Assembly (NCBI GenBank): GCA_032433765.1
Contig: JAVIAB010000049.1
Span: 20,108,779 to 20,172,778 of the forward strand
Direction of reading: 5' to 3'
From: Megaustenia siamemsis
Lineage: Eukaryota; Mollusca; Gastropoda; Stylommatophora; Ariophantidae
Length of the DNA stretch: 64,000 bases
The notes beneath the pieces are model-generated. The model was not told the DNA's origin, did not search any database, and saw only the letters and a list, made by a program, of their open reading frames with translations. The position numbers were made by a program, and so were the translations under genes. Below are positions 12,812 through 23,078 of this stretch, one piece after another. The stretch's first letter is position 1. Every line of letters starts with the position of its first letter.

Positions 12812-13765
12812 CATGTAAGCATTTGAAATAAGAACAGGAGTAAGGCAGGGATGCCCTCTGTCTCCATTTCTCTTTCTACTGGCCATAGATTGGATTATGA
12901 AAATAAATCAAAACAGCAGAAATGGAATCCAGTGGTCACTGACCAAACAACTTGATGATTTAGACTTTGCTGATGACATAGCTCTCCTATCACACAGCCA
13001 TCAACAGATGCAGGATAAAATGAGCATACTTGATGAGAGATCACAACAGCTAGGACTGAAGATTAATAGAGATAAGACTAACATTATGAGAATTAATACA
13101 GTTGGCAATAACCAAATAAAACTAGGAGAAATACCTCTACTAGACGTACAATCTTTCATATATCTGGGCAGTAATATAGATAAAGAGGGAGGAACAGAAA
13201 ATGATACCAAAATAAGGATATCAAAAGCAAGAGGAAATTTCATTGCACTGGGAAACATGGAAATCCAAAGAAATTAGGTTAAATATAAAAATAAAAATTT
13301 TCAACTCAAATGTTAAGGCGGTCCTATTAAATGGCTGTGAAACATGGAGAACAACAAAAGTGATAATCGCGAAGATACAGGCTTTCATTAAAGGATGCTT
13401 ACGCAGAATAAAAGGATGGAAATGGCAGGACAAAATCACTAACATACAATTATGGAAATGTACCAGTCAAACACCAGTGGATAAAGAGATACAGCGAAGA
13501 CGATGGCGCTGGATAGGACACACACTACAGAAGCCAACTAAGAGTTTTACACAACAGGCCCTTTTTAGGAATCCCCAGGGGAAAAGACAAAGAGGAAGAC
13601 CAAGGAATTCTTGGAGAAGATAAATAGAAGCAGAGATGAAGATGATGGGGAAGACATGGAATGATCTCAAAAGAATGGGAAAAAATAGAACGACTTGGAA
13701 AGTGTTTGTTGAAGACCTATGCTCCACTGGGAGCTAAAAAGGTAGAAGATGTACCATGTGAAACA
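12812..13765 (+). mobile_element. LINE-B, longest copy (RT core to 3' end)
   Basis: The plus strand encodes [35 protein letters not shown] (RT catalytic FADD box), FIYLGSNIDKEGGTENDTKI, then after a frameshift near 13255 [39 protein letters not shown], stop, and [13 protein letters not shown]. It ends AAAAAGGTAGAAGATG. 5'-truncated within the RT. Confidence 0.9.
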
Positions 13766-13785
13766 CAATCAGGATTTTCTTTGGG

Positions 13786-14100
13786 GCCTCAGTAGCCTAG
13801 TTGGGAAAACCACCCGACTGGACTACCGACGTTCGGACAACCCGTGTTTGATTCCCGGTGGGAGTAGTGTGAATTGTACTCGTGGTTGGAAAAAAAAAAA
13901 TACCCCCATGGTCGACCCATCCATTGGCAGAAATGGGTACCAGGGTAGGGTGAGGAATGTCGCCTCACATCTGAGTTTCGATGCTTGAGGCGACACTATA
14001 CAGAAATATCCGAACATTTTTGGATATGCGGCCGAGCACATATTGGTGGAAACTCGCGTGCTAAGACGCCGGTTCAAGTCTCGTACTTTATCTTGACCTT
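13786..14100 (+). mobile_element. SINE-C, tRNA-like head
   Basis: The head CAGTAGCCTAGTTGGGAAAA with B-box-like GTTTGATTCCCGG. The body has an A run then TACCCCCATGGTCGACCC, and ends AAGACGCCGGTTCAAGTCTC. A second copy is at 39970-40290. Confidence 0.75.
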
Positions 14101-14139
14101 TACACAATCATGAAAATTAAATATATAATGAATTACGAA

Positions 14140-14415
14140 TTAATGGACTGGTTGGTCTCGAGGCAAGACGCCGACCTCAAGACAGAGATATTGTGGGTTC
14201 AAATCCCGGCTGCACCAGTTGGGATTTTTTATTTACGATTTCTCTCTTCGGCAACCACCCCTGGTCTCAGCAGCGAGGCCCAGCTTGAATCGTCCATTAC
14301 TCATGGACAGAAAAAAATATGAGTACCTCAGAAGACGGAGTTATATGCCTGTGCGGCGAGGGATCGCTGTGCGCATGGCTAACAGGGAAAAACAGATTAG
14401 CACGCAAAACTCTAC
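14140..14415 (+). mobile_element. SINE-B, tRNA-derived
   Basis: The head CTGGTTGGTCTCGAGGCAAG with B box GGTTCAAATCCCGG. The body includes CTCTTCGGCAACCACCCCTG and ends at AACAGGGAAAAACAGATTAG. Related copies: 14880-15108, 25286-25617 and 40812-40900. Confidence 0.8.
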
Positions 14416-14435
14416 GATTTTATTCCAAAAATTAC

Positions 14436-14760
14436 TTCTGACTTCACCATCATCATCATCGCGTGCCTTCTCCGCAACGAAGGTTGGCTACCATGGGTCG
14501 CCATTCTACTTTGTTTCTTGCTTTGATTGTGCAGGCTGTCATAGATTGACTGGACCATCTTTCGATGTTACTCGTCCATGTTAGTCTTGGTCTGCCTCTG
14601 CCTATTTTACCTTGTATTTTTTCTTCTAATATTACTTTTAGTAGGCTGTTGTGTCTTTTAACATGCCCCAAAAATTTCATTTGTCTTGTCTTAATTGTAT
14701 TTAGTAGTTCTCTTTTTATTTTCAGTTGTTTTAAAACTTGGTCTGACTTCGCCGTCGTAA
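14436..14760 (-). mobile_element. LINE-E 3' end
   Basis: The minus strand encodes [40 protein letters not shown] and [16 protein letters not shown], ending RCGEGTR and an ATGATG tail. Confidence 0.85.
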
Positions 14761-14879
14761 AAGCTGGCGAACGCAACAAAAAAATATATATATTTATGTA
14801 AAGAAACCTTATATTTGCGCGCAATCATTTTTATTTCAAGAAAAAACAATTTCTTCTTAATAAATTTATCATATCAGTT

Positions 14880-15108
14880 TTTTTTTTTTTTTTTTGCTCA
14901 GGGGTCCCTCGTCGCACAAGCAGATAACTCTGTACGTACTCATATTTTTTTCCGCCCATGAGTAATTGACGTTTCAAGCCGGGTCTCGCTGCTGACTCCA
15001 GGGGTGGTTGCCGCAGAGAGAAATCACAAATAAAAAATCCCAACTGGTGCAGTCGGGATTTGAACCCATAACCTCTCTGTCTCGAGGCCGGCCTCTTGCC
15101 GGTCATAT
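14880..15108 (-). mobile_element. SINE-B copy
   Basis: Reverse-strand match to SINE-B, including the B box (GGTTCAAATCCCGA on minus) and the A-rich 3' end. Confidence 0.8.
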
Positions 15109-15147
15109 TTGTATCATATTCACATTGAAGGTTGGCTGCAATATATA

Positions 15148-15151
<4 letters not shown>

Positions 15152-15197
<46 letters not shown>
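15152..15197. repeat. CT microsatellite
   Basis: CT run. The adjoining 15198-15300 may be another LINE end on the minus strand, as with LINE-D, but I cannot assign it. Confidence 0.95.
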
Positions 15198-15201
<4 letters not shown>

Positions 15202-15464
15202 TTTATCCAATACCCGCCCCCAAAAAATTGCTCTTAAAAGGACGTTAACTCTTTCTGTTCGTCTCAAAACATTATGCGCCATGCCGATTTCGGACATGTA
15301 CGTTTAGCCACAAGAGGCGAGAAAGGAGGGTTGGGCATGAGACTGGCTATCCCATACTGTAACAAAAAAAATAAGCTAAAAAACTTCACAAACATGGACA
15401 AGTCAAAGAAAAGAATAAAAGTAAATCCGCCATTCAGGAAAGATAAAGGCTCTCTATCTAAGAG
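15198..15464. other. Unassigned sequence, possible LINE end
   Basis: Partly similar in wording (AAAAGGACGTTAA, GCGCCA) to 29320-29420. No clear ORF. Confidence 0.3.
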
Positions 15465-17290
15465 ACGTATGCTCTACAAATGCTCCACAGGGAACTGAAA
15501 GTGTTTGTTGAAGAACTATGCTCCACAGGGAACTGAAAGTGTTTGTTGAAGAACTATGCTATACAGGGAGCTGAAAGTGTTTGTTGAAGAACTATGCTCC
15601 ACAGGGAGCTATAAGTGTTTGTTGAAGACCTTTGCTCCACAGGGAGCTGAAAGTGTTTGTCGAAGAACTATGCTCCACAGGGAGCTGAAAGTATTTGTTG
15701 AAGAGCTATGCCCAGCAGGGAGCTCAAAGTGTTTGTTGAAGAACTATGCTCCACAAGGAGGTGAAAGTGTTTGTTGAAGAGCTATGCCCAGCAGGGAGCT
15801 GAAAGTGTTTGTTGAAGAACTATGCTTCACATGGAGCTGAAAGTGTTTGTTGAAGACAAATGCTCCACAGGGAGTTGAAAGTGTTTGTTGAAGACCTATG
15901 CTCCACATGGAGCTGAAAGTGTTTGTTGAAGACTTATGCTCCACAGGGAGCTGAAAGTGTTTGTTGAAGACATATGCTCCACATGGAGCTGAAAGTGTTT
16001 GTTGAAGACTTATGCTCCACAGGGAGCTGAAAGTGTTTGTTGAAGACATATGCTCCACGGGTAGCTGAAAGTGTTTGTTGAAGACATATGTTCCACAGAG
16101 AGCTGAAAGTGTTTTTTCAAGACATATGCTCCATAGGGAGCTGGAAGTGTTTGCTGAAGAACTATGCTCCACAATGAGCTGAAAGTGTTTGTTGAAGAAC
16201 TACGCTCCACAGGGAGCTGAAAGTGTTTGTTGGCGAACTATGCTCCACAGGGAGCCGAAAGTGTTAGTTGAAGAATTATGCTCCACATGGAGCTGAAAGT
16301 GTTTGTTAAAGAACTATGCTCCACAAGGATGTGAAAGTGTTTGTTGAAGAGCTATGCCCAGCAGGGAGCTGAAAGTGTTTGTTGAAGAACTATGCTTCAC
16401 AGGGAGCTGAAAGTGTTTGTTGAAGACAAATGCTCCACAGGGAGTTGAAAGTGTTTGTTGAAGACCTATGCTCCACATGGAGCTGAAAGTGTTTGTTGAA
16501 GATTTATGCTCCACAGGGAGCCGAAAGTGTTTGTTGAAGACCTATGCTCCACAGGGAGCTGAAAGTGTTTGTTGAAGACCTATGCTCCACAGGGAGCTGA
16601 AAGTTTTTGTTGAAGACATATGCTCCACAGGGAGCTGAAAGTGTTTTTTCAAGACATATGCTCCATAGGGAGCTGGAAGTGTTTGTTGAAGACCTATGGT
16701 CCACAGGGAGCTGAAGGTGTTTGTTGAAGAACTACGCTCCACAGGGAGCTGAAGGTGTTTGTTGACGAACTATGCTCCACAGGGAGCTGAAAGTGTTTGT
16801 TGAAGACCTTTGCTCCACAGGGAGCTGAAAGTGTTTGTTGAAGAACTATGCTCCACAAGGAGCTGAAAGTGTTTGTTGAAAACCTATGCTCCACAGGGAG
16901 CTGAAAGTGCTTGTTGAAGACATATGCTCCACAGGGAGCTGAAAGTGTTTGTTGAAGACCTATGCTCCACTGGGAGCTGAAAGTGCTTGTTTAAGACCTA
17001 TGCTCCGCAGAGAGCTGAAAGTGTTTGTTGAAGAACTATGCTCCGCAGAGAGCTGAAAGTGTTTGTTGAAGACCTATGCTCCACATGGAGCTGAAAGTGT
17101 TTGTTGAAGACTTATGCTCCACAGGGAGCTGAAAGTGTTTGTTGAAGACCTATGCTCCACATGGAGCTGAAAGTGTTTGTTGAAGACTTATGCTCCACAG
17201 GGAGCTGAAAGTGTTTGTTGAAGACCTATGTTCCAGGGGAGCTGAAAGTGTTTGTTGAAGACCTATGCTCCAGAGGGAGCTGAAAGATAG
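15465..17290. repeat. 38-bp minisatellite derived from LINE-B terminus, ~48 units
   Basis: The unit is GTGTTTGTTGAAGACCTATG followed by CTCCACAGGGAGCTGAAA. On the plus strand one frame of a single unit reads [11 protein letters not shown], the last residues of LINE-B. The final unit exits into GAAAGATAGAAGAATAAAA, close to the LINE-B end. Units vary by point changes (AACTATG, CATATG, CTTATG). Confidence 0.95.
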
Positions 17291-17464
17291 AAGAATAAAA
17301 AGACGTTTAGCCACATAGAGTGTCACTCTCAATTTGATTAGTGTAAATTGTCATCAAACCATATTCTTTGTATATATATCTTATATCATCTTGCTATTGG
17401 TGAAATATAATTCCTTATTCAATTATCTAAAAATCCATTCATAATATGTTAAGTAAAATAAATA

Positions 17465-17718
17465 AGTACCGCCGTCAGGCTAAGTGGCATATAGGGAATA
17501 TGGTGTTAGTGACCATAACTTTTACAGATCTTCGGCACACGATTTTTGGATTTTTGGGGCAATATGATCGGTATTACGCCTGTGCTGCTTTACTTTCTAA
17601 GAAAAAAAAATCCGGTACCCATTTAAGGCTGGGTAAACCCGGAAGCCGTCGATTGGGATCGAACCACACCACTTATCCTTTGTAGTCCAGTTCACTAACC
17701 ACTGAGCTATCGCGGCCT
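17465..17718 (-). mobile_element. SINE-A copy
   Basis: Minus-strand copy with B box GGTTCGATCCC, head AATAGCTC-like (plus: CCACTGAGCTATCGCGGCC) and tail near GGCATATAGGGAATATGGTG. Confidence 0.85.
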
Positions 17719-17930
17719 CAATTTTGAACTGTATCTGAACAATAAGAGCAACATACATAAGTCAACCCCTCAATCAGTGTGGTTTCACTGGATGGACAAC
17801 ATTCTTAACATATACACCACTTTTTGAAGGACATTCTTGCAAAAATGATAGGAGTAAATTAACTTATTCAGAACAATATTCAATGACAGTCAAAGTAATT
17901 GCTATTAAGTGAGAACAAATTATTCTTTTT
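17719..17930. other. No recognisable feature
   Basis: Unique AT-rich sequence. Confidence 0.5.
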
Positions 17931-18900
17931 TAAAAAAATAATTTTGATTTGTTAACAAAATTGGTGATTAGTTATGATCAATGGTGATTTATCAACCAAA
18001 ACGATAGTTTGTTAACAAAAATGGTGATTAGTTATAGTCAATGGTGATTTATCAACCAAAACGGTGATTTGTTAAAAAAACGGTGATTTATGAAAATAAA
18101 TGGAGATTAATTATACAAAATGGTGATTTATTTTTTACAAAATTTTGATTTATTAACTAAAACCTTGGACATACTATAACCAGTGATGGAAAATGTACAA
18201 CTGAAATAAACATAAGAATAGGAATGGTAAAAAGTAATTTTAATGTCATGAAGAACATACTAAAATCAAAAACAAATAACACCAGGACTAAAACTATGAA
18301 TAGCAAAATGTTATATCTTCTCAACATTCCTATATGGTGCAGAAACATGGACATTAGACAAGAAAACAGAACAGATAGTTAAAGCCTTTGAAATGTGGGT
18401 ATATAGAATAATATGTAGAATTGGATGGAAGGAAAAGAAAACAAACGACGAAGTCTTAAAACAACTAAAAATGAAAAGAGAACTACTAAACACAATTCAT
18501 ACAATACAAATGGCGATTTTTGGGGCATGTTAAAAGACACAACAGCCTACTAAAAGTAATCCTGGAGGCGAAAATACAAGGTTAAAGAGTCAGAGACAGG
18601 CCAAGACTAACATGGACGAGTAACATCAAAAGATGGACAAACCAGCTTATGATAACCTGCACCATCAAAGCAAGAAACAGAGCAGAATGGCGCTCCACGG
18701 TAGCCAGCCTTTGTTGCGGAGATGGCACTCGATGATGAGGATGATGATGATTAACTAAATCGCTGATTTATTAACAAAAGCGGTGTTTTATTTTTTTTAA
18801 AAAACAGTGACTTGTTAACAAAAATTGTGATTTAGTAATAAAAATGGTGTTTAGTTAAAAATGGTGATTTATGAACAAAAATGGTGAGTTCAGCGGTTGA
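17931..18900. repeat. ~19-bp degenerate repeat, split by LINE-E
   Basis: Units like GGTGATTTGTTAACAAAAAT at 17931-18161 resume at 18751-18900. The LINE-E between them is flanked by TTAACTAAA on both sides, a 9-bp target duplication. Confidence 0.85.
18162..18750 (+). mobile_element. LINE-E 3' portion with target duplication
   Basis: The plus strand encodes [40 protein letters not shown] text, [13 protein letters not shown] and RPRLTWTSNIKRW with frameshifts, and ends in a GATGATGAGG tail. TTAACTAAA at 18153-18161 and 18751-18759 marks the insertion. Confidence 0.88.
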
Positions 18901-19108
18901 TGGTGCTAGGAGCTTTCTGGTGCTGCCCGCAGCACGAAGAAACCAATGAGATAAAAAATAAAATAATCCTCCAAAATTTTGCACTGTAAAAAATGTCTCC
19001 TGCAAAAGAACATAAATATCCATTCATTAAATAAATGAATTAAGCACAACTCCGCAAATGTATATTGCTCCCTCTTAACTAACATTGTCAGTGAGGATTA
19101 GTTGTCGA

Positions 19109-19114
19109 TTTATT
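19109..19114 (-). terminator. Probable poly(A) signal of the MCT gene
   Basis: AATAAA on the minus strand lies 127 nt after the stop codon, with T/G-rich sequence shortly beyond. It is the first canonical hexamer downstream, giving a short 3' UTR. This is a position-based inference. Confidence 0.5.
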
Positions 19115-19240
19115 GAGCTTCACATTTTCAATAAATTACATATATTTTGGTTGAGATATAGACAATATATAGCCAGGTATTTAATCACATTTCCGGCTAA
19201 AAATGGGGAAATGTCTGATTTAATAAATTTTACTGGCCAC

Positions 19241-19374
19241 TTATGACTTTGATTTTCTCTTTCTGACTTCTTGGAGTATTGTACTGGAAAAGAGAAACAA
19301 GGCTGAACCAATCATGCTTGCACCGCCGAGGTAGAATGAGCTATCATAACTGCCTAACGCATCCCTCAGAGCCC
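19241..19374 (-). CDS. MCT coding exon 8 (residues 603-646, last helix, stop)
   Basis: The exon follows TATCCACAG and completes the split Gly of GPPFAG. It encodes [20 protein letters not shown] and [13 protein letters not shown], the twelfth helix, then a short basic tail (RKRKSKS) and TAA. Family MCTs have GPP.AG.L.D.TGSYD..F...G here, so identity is strong although the exon is only 134 nt. Confidence 0.92.
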
Positions 19375-22300
19375 CTGTGGATATAAATACGTTATATTTT
19401 AGAGGAAATGTTATTTTTTTTTAGAGGAAACGTTATAGTTTTAGAGGAATTGCTATTTTTAATCTTCTTCTTCTTCTTTCCTTCCTTATTGGCTTTCAGC
19501 GTCAAGGGGAGATATAATTTGCGGTCTTTTGCTCTTCTGTTCGCCTCTGCTGCTGTTATGTTTCCTAGTGCTTCTAATATTCCATCGATCCATCTTTTGC
19601 TCTTCTGTTCGCCTCTGCTGCTGTTATGTTTCCTAGTGCTTCTAATATTCCATCGATCCATCTTTTGCTCTTCTGTTCGCCTCTGCTGCTATTATGTTTC
19701 CTAGTGCTTCTAATATTCCATCGATCCATCTCTTTCGTGGTAGAGCATTGGGTCTGGTATTCTCGCAACGTTTAATGAGGGCTTGTTGTGTTGTGTTTTG
19801 ATTACTCAGGCTTGTCACGTCTATCTATTGACCTTTCGAGCCGTAACCGGCCCATAGGGCGTAGACCAAGATACACCTTCTCCTATATGAATTTTTGTTC
19901 TAGCAGTTTTCTTTTAAAGATATTTTATCAAATCTCGCCATCTGTCTCTGTTCTGTGCAAGCAGTTCTATCTCATTGAGGGAGCCGATTCCTGCTGCTCT
20001 TGCCTCTCTCATCAATGTTCTTCTCAGTGTCTCCCTGGGTCTTCCTCTTTTTCTTTTACCTGTTGTTTCCCATATGAGGGCTTGCTTTGCTATTCGATTA
20101 TTATCTCTTCTCATCACATGTCCAACGTATGACCATCGTCTTTTCTTTATTACTGAAGATATTAGTGGTTGATTGGCGATTTCTCTAATTTCCTCGTTTG
20201 TTTTGAATTCGTTCCATTCTATACCAAGTATTTTCCTTAGACATTTATTTTCGAATGCGTTCAACTTTGTTTCTATATCTCTTGTTGTTTTCCAGCTTTC
20301 ACACGCATACGTAAGGGTTGATAGTACATTTGATTTGAATAGCCTAAGTTTTGTGTTTGTGCTAATGAGTTTTGATTTCCACAACTTTTCAAGGCTTCTG
20401 AAAGACATTGCTGCTTTAGCCAGTCTGATTCTAATTTCTTTGCTCGTATCCCCTTCTCGATCAATGTGACTTCCAAGATAGATGAAGTGATCGATCTCTT
20501 CTACTGGTTTGTTTTCCATGTATATTTTGTCACTTGTTGGAATTAAACTTTTCATGACTTTAGTCTTTTCATGATTGACCTCAAGCCCAATTTTGCTGGC
20601 TATTGATGATAGTTCATTTGTGTTTTCCTGCATCGTTTTTATCTGATTGCTGATGAGAACTATGTCATCAGCAAAGTCCAGGTCCTCCAAATGGTCTCCT
20701 TGTATCCATTCGATGCCTTTATTACCAGTGCAGCATTTCTTCATTATGAAGTCCATAACAATTCCAAATAACAAGGGCGATAAAATACATCCTTGTTTAA
20801 CCCCAGTTTCTATTGGGAAACATTCGCTCAGTCCTTCCTCTGTTCGAACTGCACATGTGTAACCATCATACATGTCTTTGATAATATTTATGATTTTTGA
20901 TGGTAAGCCATATTGCTTCAGAATTTTCCACAAAGAATCTCTATGAATACTATCAAATGCTTTTTTGAAGTCGATGAAGTTAAGTACAAAAGGTTTTTGC
21001 TTTTCAATGTGTTCCTCCAATATAAGTCGTAGAGTGAAAATGTGGTCAAGACAGCTTCTCCCTTTTCTAAACCCAGCCTGTTCTTCACGCATTACTGTAT
21101 CTATTGAATCCTTTATTCTATTTAGGATGATTTTACAGAATAATTTTGAGGCAACTGACAAAAGTGTCACGCCTCTCCAATTGTTACAATCTCTAAGATT
21201 GCCCTTTTTTGGGATCTTAACAATGATTCCTTTTTTCCATTTATGAGGCGTCTTCTCTGTTTTCCAAATGATGTTGAACATTTTTTGGAGATGTATTAAA
21301 TTATGGCTATCAATTGCCTTGAGGATCTCAGCTGTTAACTTATCCTCTCCAGCAGCCTTGTTATTGGTCATTAGCTTTAAGGTGGTTTCTATTTCACTCA
21401 AGGTGAAGTCATCTAAATTTACATCTAATTCTGCTGCTGGTGTTTCAGCTTCAAAATCTATTAAACTGTGAGGTAGTGGACGGTTAAGAATTTCTTTGAA
21501 GTGTTCCGCCCAACGGGCTTTTATGTCTGCGCTTGTTGTTAGCATTAATCCAGATTTGTCTAGAATTGGTGTTCCACTGGATGTATAGGTGTTTGTCAGC
21601 ATCTTTTGTACAGTATAAAGAGTTCTGCTGTCTCCTGTAATTGCAGCTGTCTCTGCTTTCTCTGCCAAGTTGTCTATATAAGCTCTTGTATCTCTTCTTG
21701 CCGAACTTTTCACTTTGTTGTCTAATTCTTTGTATGTTGCTTTTGCCAGAACCTTTCCAAGATCTGTCTTTACATTAGTCATGGCTCTCTTCGCTTCTCT
21801 TCTTTCTTTGATGTATTTCCATGTGGTGTCTGAGATCCAAGCTCGTTTTTCCATTTTCTTCAGTCCAGCACTTGCTTCTGCTGCTGTCATTAGTATTTTG
21901 CTCTGTGAGTCCCACATTTCATTGATATCTAAGTCTATTTCACCAAGTGCTGAATAACAATTACTTAGCTCTATGTTAAACTTTTCCTTTATTGCTTCAT
22001 CTTTCAGTTTATGACTATCAATTTTATGTGTAATTGACCTCTTCTGTTGGTTTCTAAATTTTAATCTTATTTTCCCAATGCACAGGTTGTGGTCACTATT
22101 AACATCAGCACCTCTGTATGCTCTTACATCTATTAATGATGATCTGAATTGTTGTTTAATACATAGGTGGTCAATTTGATTTGATGTTCTATCATCAGGA
22201 GATATCCATGTTGTTTTGTGGATATTTTTATGTGGAAATAATGTCCCACCTATAACTAAATTTTCTATTAAACATAATTCTATTAATCTTTCTCCATTCT

Positions 22301-23046
22301 GACTTGTTGTATTACAGCCTTCTCTCCCCATCACATGTTCCACTCCTGCGTTATCTTGTCCTACTTTGGCGTTGAAGTCTCCCATTACAATTAAAAGATC
22401 GTGTTTTGGTATTTTGTTTATAAGTTGTTGCAGTTGGTTATAAAAATCATCCTTAACTTCATCATCAGCTTCGTTAGTAGGCGCATAACATTGAATAATT
22501 GAAAGTCTTCCATGTTTTGTTTTGTATCGTGTTCGTATCAGACGGCTATTTACCGGTTCCCATTCTAATAAACTTCTTGCAGTTTTGTCTGTCATCATTA
22601 TGCCTACTCCTTCACGGTGTTTTCCATCTTCCCTTCCAGAAAAAACTACTATTTTATTATCAATAGATCTCCTACCTGTTCCAGGCCAGCGCATTTCGCT
22701 TAATCCTAAAATATCTAGATCGTATCTGTCCATCTCGCTCGCGACCTGTGCATGTTTCGTCGGAGCGGCCATTGTTCGCACATTCCAGAATCCTATTTTT
22801 GTTGTTGTTTTAGGGCCGAAAAAACTATCACTACTATCTACTGCTAATTTACACATTCTGTATCAGGTCTACGTTTCATTAACAACATCGTTTTTACGAT
22901 AGCGGCTTGTTAAACCTCTGATCAACGGTTCTATACCAAGCCGAAGAAAAATAATTCCTCCATTTTGGAAACAACCGGAAACGCATATTGTCACGTGGCC
23001 AAACCATTTTATCTGTTGCTTCTCTATATATATTTCATTTCTTTAA

Positions 23047-23078
<32 letters not shown>

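Noticed and set aside
15556..17332. Short proteins with repeated EELCSTGS / [11 protein letters not shown]
   Set aside because: Frames of the 38-bp LINE-derived array, broken every few units.
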